Origin: Gemmobacter lutimaris
Lineage (GTDB): Bacteria; Pseudomonadota; Alphaproteobacteria; Rhodobacterales; Rhodobacteraceae
Assembly (NCBI RefSeq): GCF_003570715.1
Contig: NZ_QXXQ01000005.1
Span: 236,251 to 300,250, forward strand
Reading direction: 5' to 3'
Length of the DNA stretch: 64,000 nucleotides
Below the pieces are notes generated by a model. That model worked only from the letters and a program-made list of their open reading frames with translations, had not been told where the DNA came from and did not search any database. A program made the translations under genes and the position numbers. This document shows positions 56,111 to 64,000 of this stretch, piece after piece; position 1 is the first letter of the stretch, and the number at the start of each line of letters is the position of its first letter.

Positions 56111-57226
56111 TCATCCTTTGCCGCGCGGCGGGCGCGGTTTGCCAGCGGGCGGGGCGCTGTCGCGGGCAGGGCGGGGGGCGCCGCCGGTCTTTCGCGGGCC
56201 GCTATCGGCGCCGGAAGGGCGCGGCTTGCCGCTTGCCGGCCGGGCCGAAGCCGTCTTGCCTGCCGCCGGTTTGCCCGCGCGGATCGCGCGGACTTCGGCC
56301 GCATCCAGCCATTCTTCGGCAGATCGTGTCAGCCGCGCCCCCGGTTTGCCCGGTTTGGCGGGGGCGGAGCGGGTCGCAGGCTTGGCAGTAGTGCCGCGCT
56401 TCGGCGCCGGTTTCCCCCTCGGCTTTTCCGGCAGTTCCAGTTCCTCGCCGCCATCCGGGTCAAAGCCAAGCTGTTCGCGCAGAATGCGGCCCTTGATCTC
56501 GGCCACCTCGCCGGGTTGCAGGTCGTTCAGACGGAAGGGTCCGTAGGAGACGCGGATCAGCCGGTTCACCGTCAACCCGATGGCCGACATGGCGCGGCGA
56601 ATCTCGCGGTTCTTGCCCTCGCGCAGACCGACAGTGGCCCAGGCATTCGCGCCCTGCACCCGGTCAAGACTGACCTGCATGGGCTGAAAGCGCTCGCCTT
56701 CGACCTCGATCCCCTTGCGCAGCGGTTCAAAATCCGCGTCGGTCGGGTTGCCATGGATCCGGACCCGGTATTTGCGCAACCAGCCGGTCGAAGGCAATTC
56801 CAGTTGCCGCTTTAGCCCGCCGTCATTGGTCAGCAACAGCAGACCTTCGGAATTGAGGTCGAGCCGCCCGATGGACATGACGCGCGGCAGTTCCTCTGGC
56901 AGGTGGTCGAACACCGTATCGCGGCCCTTTTCGTCGGAAGCCGAGGTGACCAGCCCTTCGGGCTTGTAGTAAAGCCAGAGCCGGGCGGGCTGTTTAGCAG
57001 CCAGCGGCTCGCCCCGCACGGTGATGCGGTCCTTGGCGGTCACGTTCAGCGCGGGCGAGGTGATGACCTTGCCGTTCACCTTGACCTCGCCAGCCTCGAT
57101 CATCCGTTCCGCCTCGCGCCGCGAGGCGACGCCCGCGCGTGACAACACCTTGGCGATCCGCTCGCCTTCGGGGGCGGGTTTGGGGGCCGCGGATTTCGGC
57201 GCTTTGGGCCTGACTTGTTCTGACAT
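56111..57226 (-). CDS. RluB/RsuA-type pseudouridine synthase, 371 aa
   Basis: Start at ATG 57,226 (MSEQVRPKAPK); the frame stays open about 100 codons upstream only by composition. S4 domain at about 20-65 (RIAKVLSRAGVASRREAERM), then the catalytic segment VMSIGRLDLNSEGLLLLTND with the active-site Asp (residue about 117), and GKNREIRRAMSAIGL. It modifies uridine in 23S or 16S rRNA. The C-terminal 110 residues are a Lys/Arg/Pro/Ala tail often seen in alphaproteobacterial members. Which site it modifies is not certain. Confidence 0.92.
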   Translation of the reverse strand: MSEQVRPKAPKSAAPKPAPEGERIAKVLSRAGVASRREAERMIEAGEVKVNGKVITSPALNVTAKDRITVRGEPLAAKQPARLWLYYKPEGLVTSASDEKGRDTVFDHLPEELPRVMSIGRLDLNSEGLLLLTNDGGLKRQLELPSTGWLRKYRVRIHGNPTDADFEPLRKGIEVEGERFQPMQVSLDRVQGANAWATVGLREGKNREIRRAMSAIGLTVNRLIRVSYGPFRLNDLQPGEVAEIKGRILREQLGFDPDGGEELELPEKPRGKPAPKRGTTAKPATRSAPAKPGKPGARLTRSAEEWLDAAEVRAIRAGKPAAGKTASARPASGKPRPSGADSGPRKTGGAPRPARDSAPPAGKPRPPRGKG

Positions 57227-57345
57227 GGGTTTCCCGGCATGTAGGGGGAGGCGGGGGGCGGCGGCCCCGGGGGCTGTCTGCCCCCGGACCCCCGAGAGTA
57301 TTTCTTCAAGGTGCAAATTACGGGTTTGCAGGGGAAAGGGCAACG

Positions 57346-57801
57346 GTGAGCGGCTTCCGGTCATATATGGATCTGGCGCTGGAGGAGGCGCGTGCGGCGG
57401 GTGACCGGGGCGAGGTGCCGGTAGGAGCGGTCGTTGTCGCGCCTTCGGGGGCGGTGGTGACGCGGACGGGGAACCGCACGCGCGAGTTGAATGACCCGAC
57501 CGCGCATGCCGAAGTGCTGGCAATCCGGGCTGCCTGTGCGTTGCTGGGGCAGGAGCGGCTGGTGGGGCACGACCTTTACGTCACGCTGGAGCCTTGCCCG
57601 ATGTGTGCCGCCGCGATTTCGGCGGCGCGGATCGCACGGCTCTATTATGGCGCGGCCGATCCCAAGAGCGGCGGTGTCGCGGTGGGGGCGCGGGTCTTTG
57701 CGCATCCGCAATGCCATCATGTGCCCGAAGTCTATGACGGCATTGGCGGGGGCGAGGCTGAGGCGCTGTTGAAAGCGTTTTTTGAGGCGCGCAGGGCTTA
57801 G
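57346..57801 (+). CDS. tadA: tRNA-specific adenosine deaminase, 151 aa
   Basis: Converts A34 to inosine in tRNA-Arg(ACG). Zinc deaminase motif: HAE at residues 54-56 and PCPMC at 83-87, with the following SAARIARLYYGAADPKSGG typical of TadA. The start is GTG 57,346 (MSGFRSYMD). Divergent from the pseudouridine synthase gene, with 119 bases between. Normal length. Confidence 0.96.
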   Translation: MSGFRSYMDLALEEARAAGDRGEVPVGAVVVAPSGAVVTRTGNRTRELNDPTAHAEVLAIRAACALLGQERLVGHDLYVTLEPCPMCAAAISAARIARLYYGAADPKSGGVAVGARVFAHPQCHHVPEVYDGIGGGEAEALLKAFFEARRA

Positions 57802-57876
57802 GCGCAAATTTGTTGCGTAGTGCGAAAGTATAAAGCAATATTCATATATATGAAAAATCTCATAAGGGAGGATGGG

Positions 57877-58335
57877 ATGGGTTTCATGCAAGGTATGCGC
57901 GGTCTGGCCGTGGCGGCGGTTCTGGCCATTGCGGCCGTCCCTCAGGGGGCGAAAGCGGAGGTGCCTGACGTGCCGAAAGTGGCGATCCATGTGGATCAGG
58001 ACGATCCCAAGGTGATGAACATGGCGCTGAACAATGCGGTCAATATCATCGCGCATTATCAGTCTCTTGGCAAAGAGGCTGTGGTCGAGATCGTGACCTA
58101 TGGGCCGGGGTTGACCATGCTGCGGTCAGATATTTCTCCGGTCGCTTCACGCGTGGGCGATCTGGCTTTGCAGCACGAGCATCTGACCTTTTCCGCCTGT
58201 CTGAACACGGTTGAATCCATCAAGCAGAAGACCAACAAGGAGGTGCCGCTGCTGGAGGATGCGCAGGTGGTGCCCTCGGGTGCGGTGCGGCTGATGGAGT
58301 TGCAATATGAGGGCTATACCTATCTGAAGCCCTGA
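57877..58335 (+). CDS. Exported DsrE-family protein, 152 aa
   Basis: ATG 57,877 with GGGAGG six bases upstream is preferred over in-frame upstream codons in AT-rich DNA. Signal peptide: MRGLAVAAVLAIAAVPQGAKA. The mature part has VAIHVDQDDPKVMNMALNNAV, VEIVTYGPGLTMLRSD and FSACLNTVESIKQK, the pattern of periplasmic DsrE/DsrF-like proteins, with one Cys (SACLNT). Family members take part in sulfur handling, but the role here is not known. A TATAAA box near 57,831 may belong to its promoter. Confidence 0.82.
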   Translation: MGFMQGMRGLAVAAVLAIAAVPQGAKAEVPDVPKVAIHVDQDDPKVMNMALNNAVNIIAHYQSLGKEAVVEIVTYGPGLTMLRSDISPVASRVGDLALQHEHLTFSACLNTVESIKQKTNKEVPLLEDAQVVPSGAVRLMELQYEGYTYLKP

Positions 58336-58367
58336 GAAAGGGCGCCCCAGCCGGGGCGCCGCCGGGG

Positions 58368-59063
58368 TCAGAGGGTGATGGGTTCCATCACCCGAGGCTC
58401 GATCACCTGCACGCCGGGCAGGCCCTCGATCAGCGGTGCCGCATCCTGCGCGAGGATCGGGAAGGTCTTGTAATGGCAGGGGATAACGGTGGTGAAATTG
58501 AAATAGCGCCGGGCGGCATAGGCGGCGCGGGCCATGTCCATCGTATAATGGCCGCCGCAGGACAGAATGCCGATGTCGGGTTTGTGGTAGTCACCCATCC
58601 AGTCCATGTCGGCCATGATGTCGGTATCGCCCGAGACATAGATCGTGTGACCCTCACCCGCGATCATGAAACCGGCGGCGGAGCCTGCGGGTTGAAGCCC
58701 CCCGGTTTTGAAGTCGATCGAGGCGGAATGGGTGGCGTTCACCATGGTCACCGCCGCGCCGTTGAGGCTGAGTGTGCCGCCCTTGCCGAAGCCGATGGTC
58801 TGCACGCCGCCCTGCGCGTTCAGCCATTCCGAGACTTCATGGATGCAGGCGACCGGGATGCCAAGCTCGGCCCCCAGCGTGGCGGCATCGGCGGCATGGT
58901 CGCCATGGGCATGGGTCAGCAGGATATGGGTGGCGCCGGTCAGCGCCTCGGCCCGGCGGTCGGCGGGAAAGACCGGATTGCCGGTCAGCCAGGGGTCGAT
59001 CAGGAGCACCGCCCCCTCGATCTCGATGCGGAAACCGGAATGGCCGAGCCAGATGATCTTCAT
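58368..59063 (-). CDS. UPF0173 metal-dependent hydrolase, 231 aa
   Basis: Starts at ATG 59,063 behind AAGGACTCCCC-like sequence; a much longer open frame upstream is composition only. Metallo-beta-lactamase fold: MKIIWLGHSGFRIEIEG, then LLTHAHGDHAADA with HxHxDH at about 51-56, YVSGDTDIMADM, and CGGHYTMD with later His (PCHYKTFP). Family length about 230 is normal. Biological substrate unknown. Confidence 0.93.
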   Translation of the reverse strand: MKIIWLGHSGFRIEIEGAVLLIDPWLTGNPVFPADRRAEALTGATHILLTHAHGDHAADAATLGAELGIPVACIHEVSEWLNAQGGVQTIGFGKGGTLSLNGAAVTMVNATHSASIDFKTGGLQPAGSAAGFMIAGEGHTIYVSGDTDIMADMDWMGDYHKPDIGILSCGGHYTMDMARAAYAARRYFNFTTVIPCHYKTFPILAQDAAPLIEGLPGVQVIEPRVMEPITL

Positions 59064-59192
59064 GGGGAGTCCTTTCTGCGATTTGCCTGAATGTGGGCGT
59101 TTGCGGGCGCACTGGCAAGTTTCGTTGCCGGGGGTGGCGTTTCGTCTTAACCTTTCGCCAAGATGCATTTTTAAACCGGATGGAGATGTTTC

Positions 59193-60089
59193 ATGCCCCG
59201 ACTTTCCTTTGCGGCAGCCTTCGGGCGCAAGCTCGCCGGTCTTTTCGGCGAGATGAAATTCATTCTGGAACGCACGGGCGAGCGGCCGGATGTGCCCGTG
59301 CCTTCGGAGGTGATTCTGGAGGGCGGCTTGCGGGAATGGACCTATGAGCGGGGCGGGTTGTTCGACCTGAAGATCACCGGGCAGTTCAGCACGGCAACGC
59401 AGTTTGATGCCGACAAGGGCGGATTGCAGGCGCTGGCGAACCAGTCGCGCGGTTCGATCGAAGCAATCGAACTGGTATCCACGCTCAGCGGGCGCAGCGT
59501 GATCAGTCTGGATGGCCTGTCGCTTGATCCGCCAGATGTGGTGCTGTCTGTGGTGAACAACGAGGATGGCGCGGGTCTGGCGCGGCTGCTTCTGGGGCTG
59601 GAAGATCTGCGGATCGACGGGACGCGGGCCAATGATCGGTTCGACAGGTCGCTGCTGTCGGCATTCGACCGTCTGGATCTGTCCGGGGATAACCGGATCA
59701 ACCTGCGGGCGGGCAATGATGCCGCGCGGGCAGGTGCGGGCCGCGATACCGTCTTCGGGGGCAGTGGCCGTGATACGATCCACGGTGGCAGCGGGCGGGA
59801 CCGGCTTGATGGGGGCGGTGGCAACGACCGGATGGAAGGCGGTGCCGGAAACGATGTGCTGAAGGGTGGGGCTGGGGCCGATACTTTCATCCTGCGCGCC
59901 GGGGGTGGACGCGATGTCGTTACCGATTTCGTGATCGGGGTCGATGTGATCGAGGTCATCGGGAAACCGGATGTGCTGCCCGAACAGCTTGCGACCGGCA
60001 CGCTTCTGTCCACCGGGCGGGCAAGCATCCTGCTGCGCGGGATTGATCTGGCCGATTTGCTTGCCAGCGGCGAGACGATTCTGGTCTGA
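59193..60089 (+). CDS. Haemolysin-type calcium-binding (RTX) repeat protein, 298 aa
   Basis: Residues about 180-235 hold RTX nonapeptides (FGGSGRDTIHGGSGRDRLDG, then GGNDRMEGGAGNDVLKGGAG, in parts), followed by the usual ADTFILRAGGGRDVVTDF end that ends many RTX repeats. Residues 1-170 are a beta-rich domain without known motif. RTX proteins are usually exported by type I systems; no transporter is adjacent. The C-terminus is short (LLASGETILV). Confidence 0.85.
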   Translation: MPRLSFAAAFGRKLAGLFGEMKFILERTGERPDVPVPSEVILEGGLREWTYERGGLFDLKITGQFSTATQFDADKGGLQALANQSRGSIEAIELVSTLSGRSVISLDGLSLDPPDVVLSVVNNEDGAGLARLLLGLEDLRIDGTRANDRFDRSLLSAFDRLDLSGDNRINLRAGNDAARAGAGRDTVFGGSGRDTIHGGSGRDRLDGGGGNDRMEGGAGNDVLKGGAGADTFILRAGGGRDVVTDFVIGVDVIEVIGKPDVLPEQLATGTLLSTGRASILLRGIDLADLLASGETILV

Positions 60090-60160
60090 CCCCCCTGCGC
60101 CTTGCGCGCCTGCGTCGGCCCCGTTAAACGGTGAGCAAAGATGCGAAGGGAGATCGGGCA

Positions 60161-60448
60161 ATGTCGATCGACGTTGAAACCGCGCGGCGGGTGGCGAAAC
60201 TCGCCCGTATCCAGGTAGATGAAAGCGACCTGCCAGCGCTGGCGGGGGAGCTTTCGAATATCCTCGGCTTCATGGAGCAGCTCAACGAGGTGGATGTGAC
60301 AGGGGTGGAGCCAATGACCTCGGTCACGCCGATGCGCCTGAAGCGCCGCGCCGATGTGGTGACGGATGGCAATATCCAAGAACTGGTTCTGAAGAACGCC
60401 CCCGATGCCCGCGAGGGGTTCTTTGCCGTGCCGAAGGTGGTGGAATGA
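60161..60448 (+). CDS. gatC: Glutamyl-tRNA(Gln)/Asp-tRNA(Asn) amidotransferase subunit C
   Basis: Ninety-five residues: [20 protein letters not shown], then [20 protein letters not shown], then [17 protein letters not shown] and [17 protein letters not shown], the complete GatC pattern. ATG 60,161 with GAAGGGAGA upstream. It stabilises GatA in the GatCAB complex. The stop overlaps gatA as ATGA. Confidence 0.97.
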   Translation: MSIDVETARRVAKLARIQVDESDLPALAGELSNILGFMEQLNEVDVTGVEPMTSVTPMRLKRRADVVTDGNIQELVLKNAPDAREGFFAVPKVVE

Positions 60449-61926
60449 CGAACGCCAACGAACTGACGCTTGCCGATGCGCGCGATGCGCTGCGCAAGGG
60501 CGATCTGTCCGCCACCGATCTGACGATGGCCTGTCTGACCGCGATGGATGCGGGCGACGCGCTGGGCGCCTATGTCCACAAGACCCCGGAAATCGCGCTG
60601 GATCAGGCGCGGGCTGCGGACGCGCGGCTGAAGGCGGGCGGTGCGCCCGATCTGTGCGGCATCCCGCTGGGCATCAAGGATCTGTTCTGCACCAAGGGCG
60701 TGCCCTCTCAGGCAGCGTCAAATATCCTCAAGGAGTTCAAGCCGGAATACGAATCCACCGTCACCACCAAGCTGTTTGACGCCGGTGCGGTGATGCTGGG
60801 CAAGCTGAACATGGACGAATTCGCCATGGGCTCGTCCAACGAATCCTCGTGCTACGGGCCGGCGGTGAACCCTTGGCGGGTTGATGACCGCGAGCTTTCG
60901 CCGGGCGGATCGTCCGGTGGTTCGGCCAGCGCGGTTGCGGCCGACCTGTGCATCGCGGCCACCGGCACCGATACCGGCGGCTCGATCCGCCAGCCCGCCG
61001 CCTTCTGTGGCATCGTCGGTATCAAACCGACCTATGGCCGTGTCAGCCGCTGGGGCATCATCGCCTATGCCTCGTCGCTGGATCAGGCCGGGCCGATGAC
61101 GAAATCGGTGCGCGATGCCGCGATCCTGCTGGGCGCGATGGCGGGGCATGACCCGAAGGATTCGACCAGCGCCGATCTGGCGGTGCCGGATTTCGAGGCG
61201 GCGCTGACCGGCGACATCCGCGGCAAAAAGATTGGCATTCCGCGCGAATACCGCCTGCCGGGTCTACGCCCGGAGATTGAGGCGCTGTGGCAGAAGGGCG
61301 CCGAGATGCTGCGCGAGGCGGGGGCCGAGGTCGTCGACATCTCGCTGCCGCATGCCAAATACGCGCTGCCGGCCTATTACGTCATCGCCCCGGCGGAGGC
61401 ATCGTCGAACCTCGCCCGTTATGACGGCGTGCGCTATGGCCATCGCGCCAAGCTGGGGGCGGGCGACGGCATCACCGAGATGTATGAGAAGACCCGCGCC
61501 GAAGGCTTCGGCGCCGAGGTGCAGCGCCGTATCATGATCGGCACCTATGTGCTGTCGGCTGGCTTCTACGACGCCTATTACAATCGTGCCCGCAAGGTGC
61601 GTGCACTGATCAAGCGCGACTTCGAACAGGCGTTTGCCGCCGGGGTGGATGCGATCCTTGCCCCCACCACGCCCAGTCCTGCCTTCGGTTTGGGCGAGAT
61701 GCAAAGCGCCAATCCGGTCGAGATGTATCTGAACGATGTCTTTACCGTGACGCTGAACCTTGCCGGGCTTCCGGGCGTGTCTGTCCCGATGGGGCTGGAC
61801 CGCGAGGGGTTGCCGCTGGGTCTGCAACTGATCGGGCGGCCCTGGGAAGAGGGGGATCTGCTCAATCACGCCTATGTGCTGGAACGCGCGGCGGGATTTG
61901 TGGAAAAACCGCGGAAATGGTGGTAA
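60445..61926 (+). CDS. gatA: Amidotransferase subunit A
   Basis: Amidase-signature enzyme that releases ammonia from glutamine for tRNA-dependent amidation. Catalytic triad visible: Lys78 ([11 protein letters not shown]), the cis-Ser in [11 protein letters not shown] (about residue 156), and nucleophile Ser180 ([10 protein letters not shown]). Full length at 493 aa. Coupled to gatC; gatB is not in the window next to it. Confidence 0.97.
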   Translation: MTNANELTLADARDALRKGDLSATDLTMACLTAMDAGDALGAYVHKTPEIALDQARAADARLKAGGAPDLCGIPLGIKDLFCTKGVPSQAASNILKEFKPEYESTVTTKLFDAGAVMLGKLNMDEFAMGSSNESSCYGPAVNPWRVDDRELSPGGSSGGSASAVAADLCIAATGTDTGGSIRQPAAFCGIVGIKPTYGRVSRWGIIAYASSLDQAGPMTKSVRDAAILLGAMAGHDPKDSTSADLAVPDFEAALTGDIRGKKIGIPREYRLPGLRPEIEALWQKGAEMLREAGAEVVDISLPHAKYALPAYYVIAPAEASSNLARYDGVRYGHRAKLGAGDGITEMYEKTRAEGFGAEVQRRIMIGTYVLSAGFYDAYYNRARKVRALIKRDFEQAFAAGVDAILAPTTPSPAFGLGEMQSANPVEMYLNDVFTVTLNLAGLPGVSVPMGLDREGLPLGLQLIGRPWEEGDLLNHAYVLERAAGFVEKPRKWW

Positions 61927-61987
61927 TCCACCACGAAATCAGTGCGACCGGCCCCTTGGGCCGGTCATGTCTTTCTGGAAGGATGCC

Positions 61988-62638
61988 ATGCGCCGCTCGC
62001 TGTCTGCCCTGACGCTCTGTGCCCCTGTCGTGTTTCTGGCCGCCTGTGGCGGGCCTGCCGTGCCGGATTCCGGCGCCGGTGTCGGGTTCGAGGATTACAG
62101 CAGCTATGCCGTCCGACGCGAGGCGGCGTTGAACAATGGCACCCCCATGGTGGCGACTGGCGCACAGCCGATCATGCCGGGCGGCGTGACGGCAGAGCAG
62201 CCTCTGGGTGCCACCGCCACTGCCACCTCGCCCGGCTTCTCGGCTGAGCGCGTGGGGGCGGCGATCGACCGCGCCTCGGACGGCCCCCAGGTGACTGGGG
62301 CCATGATCGGTGCCGCGATCAACGGGACGCCCGCGCCGGAACCCGTGCGCCCTGCCGTGACTGTGCCGCTGCCTGTGCAGAAAAGCTCCAGTGGGCCGAA
62401 TATCGTGCAGTTCGCGCTGTCCACATCGCATGCGGTGGGCACGCCGATGTATCCGCGGTCGTCGCTGCAACTGAAGAACGCCGACCGCGCCTGTGCCGCT
62501 TTCTCGTCCTCGGATCAGGCGCAGATCGCCTTCCTTCAGGCCGGAGGGCCCGAGAAAGACCGCAAGGGGCTTGATCCAGATGGCGACGGTTATGCCTGTT
62601 CGTGGACGCCCGTGCCTTTCCGTGCGGCGATGAACTGA
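61988..62638 (+). CDS. Lipoprotein with Excalibur-like C-terminus, 216 aa
   Basis: ATG 61,988 with GGAAGGA at normal spacing; an ATG seven codons upstream is less likely. Signal and lipobox: LSALTLCAPVVFLAACGG. The middle is Ala/Pro/Thr-rich. The end (NADRACAAFSSSDQAQIAFL, then GLDPDGDGYACSWTPVPFR) matches the Excalibur-like Ca-binding motif DxDxDGxxC with paired Cys. Outer-membrane or periplasmic. Function unknown. Confidence 0.85.
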   Translation: MRRSLSALTLCAPVVFLAACGGPAVPDSGAGVGFEDYSSYAVRREAALNNGTPMVATGAQPIMPGGVTAEQPLGATATATSPGFSAERVGAAIDRASDGPQVTGAMIGAAINGTPAPEPVRPAVTVPLPVQKSSSGPNIVQFALSTSHAVGTPMYPRSSLQLKNADRACAAFSSSDQAQIAFLQAGGPEKDRKGLDPDGDGYACSWTPVPFRAAMN

Positions 62639-62642
62639 TCAG

Positions 62643-63332
62643 ATGCTGGCCTTCGGCGATCACCCTTCCCCGAACTGCGGCCCGCGCCGTAATGGGGCAC
62701 AACCCGATCTGATCGTTTTGCATTATACCGCCATGGCAAGCTGCGCTGACGCACAGGCCCGGCTTTGCGACCCCGAGGCCGAGGTTTCGGCGCATTACCT
62801 GATTTCGGAACAGGGCGAGGTGGTCGCGCTGGTGCCCGAGGAATTGCGCGCCTGGCATGCCGGGGCAGGGGCCTGGGGTGGCGTCAGCGATGTGAACTCG
62901 CGCTCCATCGGGATCGAGCTGGATCATCCCGGCAAAGGGTCTTTCCCCGAACCGCAGATGGTGGCGCTTGAAACGCTGTTGGCCGATCTGATGCACCGCT
63001 GGCAGATCCCGCCTGAACGGGTGATCGGCCATAGCGACATGGCGCCTGCCCGCAAATCCGACCCCGGCCCGAGCTTCGACTGGCAGCGACTGGCGGCGCG
63101 CGGCCTGTCGGTCTGGCCCGCGACCACAGCAGGGCCGGACCCCGAACCGGGTGCCTTCGTAGCGGCGGCGCGCGGCTTTGGTTATCCCGAGGTCGGTGAA
63201 AATCTGCTGCTTGCGGCCTTCCGCGCGCGGTTCCGGCCCGATGCCTCTGGCCCGGTGGATGCCACCGATCTGGCCATGGCTGTGGACCTTGCCACCCGTT
63301 TTCCCGTTGACGCCCCCGTGGGGCAGGCGTAA
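62643..63332 (+). CDS. N-acetylmuramoyl-L-alanine amidase (AmpD-like), 229 aa
   Basis: Amidase_2 fold: PDLIVLHYTAM (zinc His27), SAHYLISEQGEVVALVPEEL, NSRSIGIELDHPGKG, and VIGHSDMAPARKSDPGPSFDW with the second His and the catalytic Lys/Asp region. It lacks a signal peptide, so a cytoplasmic role in wall recycling (AmpD-like) is the likely reading. It starts four bases after the lipoprotein stop. Confidence 0.92.
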   Translation: MLAFGDHPSPNCGPRRNGAQPDLIVLHYTAMASCADAQARLCDPEAEVSAHYLISEQGEVVALVPEELRAWHAGAGAWGGVSDVNSRSIGIELDHPGKGSFPEPQMVALETLLADLMHRWQIPPERVIGHSDMAPARKSDPGPSFDWQRLAARGLSVWPATTAGPDPEPGAFVAAARGFGYPEVGENLLLAAFRARFRPDASGPVDATDLAMAVDLATRFPVDAPVGQA

Positions 63333-63340
63333 GCCGCCTG

Positions 63341-63754
63341 TCGCGCGGATGGCTGGATGACCGCGTGCGTCGCGAGACGTGCGAGGAAAGTCCGGACTCC
63401 ATGAAGTAAGGGTGCCGGGTAACGCCCGGCGGGGGCAACCCCAGGGAAAGCGCCACAGAAAACAAACCGCCCTGCTTGCAGGGTAAGGGTGAAACGGTGG
63501 GGTAAGAGCCCACCGCGGGACTGGCAACAGGACCGGCAAGGCAAGCCCCACCCGGAGCAATGCCGAATAGGGGCCTCGCGCGGAAAGGTCCGACGTTCAG
63601 CCGCAAGGCTGTCGGAGACCTCCGCAAGGGATGCTTCAGCCCAAGAGTGCCCGGGTTGGCAGCTAGAGCGCCGTGGTAACGCGGCGCGCAGAGGAATGGT
63701 CATCCAGGGGCGGCAACGCCTTGGACAGAATCCGGCTTACAGGCCATCCGCGCA
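63341..63754 (+). ncRNA. rnpB: RNase P RNA
   Basis: Class A bacterial RNase P RNA. The ends pair (GCGCGGATGG near 63,343 with CCATCCGCGC near 63,744). Conserved cores are present: GAGGAAAGTCCGGACTCC at the front, ACAGAAA near 63,456, GGTAAGGGTGAAACGGTG, and the 3-prime core ACAGAATCCGGCTTA. Length about 410 is typical of alphaproteobacteria. Confidence 0.96.
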
Positions 63755-63807
63755 CCTTACTGCATCCCCCTTATATGCACGCCATATCCGTCTGTTGCCG
63801 ACTGGTG

Positions 63808-63945
63808 ATGCGTCGCCGTGCCGCTGATGTTGTGGTGATGGGGGGCGATGTTGAGGGGGTTGGTCTGGAGGAGCTTGGTTCGGTTGGGATTGCGCTGACG
63901 ATTTGCGGTGGCCGGATCACCTATGAGGGGTCGGGTTTTGCCTGA
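63808..63945 (+). pseudogene. Fragment resembling an amidohydrolase C-terminus
   Basis: Reading frame MRRRAADVVVMGGDVEGVGL then EELGSVGIALTICGGRITYE, ending EGSGFA. The ADVVVM segment and the IALTICGGRITYE end resemble the last strands of YtcJ-type amidohydrolases. No catalytic part precedes it, only rnpB, so it would be a remnant if real. Composition (many Gly and Val) also allows chance. Confidence 0.35.
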
Positions 63946-64000
63946 CGGATAGCGATTCATAGGGAATCGTCTGGCTTTTCTGGGGTGATTCCCGTGTTTC
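63946..64000. other. Intergenic end of window
   Basis: Contains a short inverted repeat, GATTC-ATAGG-GAATC near 63,950-63,965, and AT-richer sequence. No gene is supported. Confidence 0.4.

Noticed and set aside
57227..57523. N-terminal extension of the pseudouridine synthase
   Set aside because: Low-complexity Pro/Arg sequence overlapping tadA; ATG 57,226 gives a normal S4-domain start.
59064..60161. N-terminal extension of the UPF0173 hydrolase
   Set aside because: It would run antisense through the RTX gene; the family start MKIIWLGHSG is at 59,063.

Overview
The window is mostly one prophage (from before base 1 to about base 49,300) followed by about 14.6 kb of host chromosome. The host is most likely a GC-rich alphaproteobacterium of the Rhodobacteraceae type. 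This rests on the protein style of purC, gatCA, tadA and the DUF2927/TelA/XpaC/SPFH cluster, and on alphaproteobacterial nucleoid proteins (H-NS/HvrA-like and GapR-like) carried by the phage itself. The genus cannot be fixed from sequence reading alone. The phage reads as a tailed, long-tailed (siphovirus) temperate phage with a lambda-type head.

Left part, 1-8,350: three arrays of a GC-rich 23/24-bp modular repeat (1-176, 1,229-2,416, 7,526-8,347) alternate with two gene cassettes of small unknown proteins. The second cassette ends with a HerA-like ATPase that has a membrane tail. Each cassette starts with a palindromic operator and ends with a hairpin terminator, and the next array follows. 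A lone membrane protein gene (8,349-8,858) points the other way.

Early/middle part, 9,100-19,988, plus strand: tightly packed, often ATGA-overlapping genes for an H-NS-like protein, a MazG-like pyrophosphohydrolase, a PriCT-2-like protein, an HD hydrolase, ThyX, a dNMP kinase, a GapR-like protein, a DNA methyltransferase and many small proteins, several with one or two membrane helices. Nucleotide supply, DNA coating and DNA modification dominate.

Late part, 46,202 down to 20,135, minus strand: AlpA-like regulator, terminase small and large subunits, gpW, portal, S49 protease/scaffold, decoration, major capsid, connector and tail-completion proteins, tail tube, G/GT chaperones with a -1 frameshift site, tape measure, tail tip, fibres, endolysin, holin-like and small membrane proteins, then a tRNA where late and early regions converge. 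Right end: an unknown coiled-coil membrane protein and a tyrosine integrase next to host purC.

The strongest unexplained structure is a set of 15 copies of a dyad, TCAAC-N5-GTTGA, almost all between genes and several overlapping good promoters. They occur across early and late modules and were not seen in the host part. They look like the operators of one phage-wide repressor whose gene is not recognisable here. Other notable signals are the repeat arrays, a shared FxDLLG C-terminal tag on unrelated phage proteins, and a serine-anticodon tRNA without the long variable arm.

Host part, 49,371-64,000: purC; a minus-strand cluster (27-residue membrane peptide, XpaC-like, TelA, DUF2927 lipoprotein, SPFH and zinc-ribbon proteins); an RluB-type pseudouridine synthase; tadA; a DsrE-like exported protein; a UPF0173 hydrolase; an RTX-repeat protein; gatC-gatA; a lipoprotein; an AmpD-like amidase; and rnpB.
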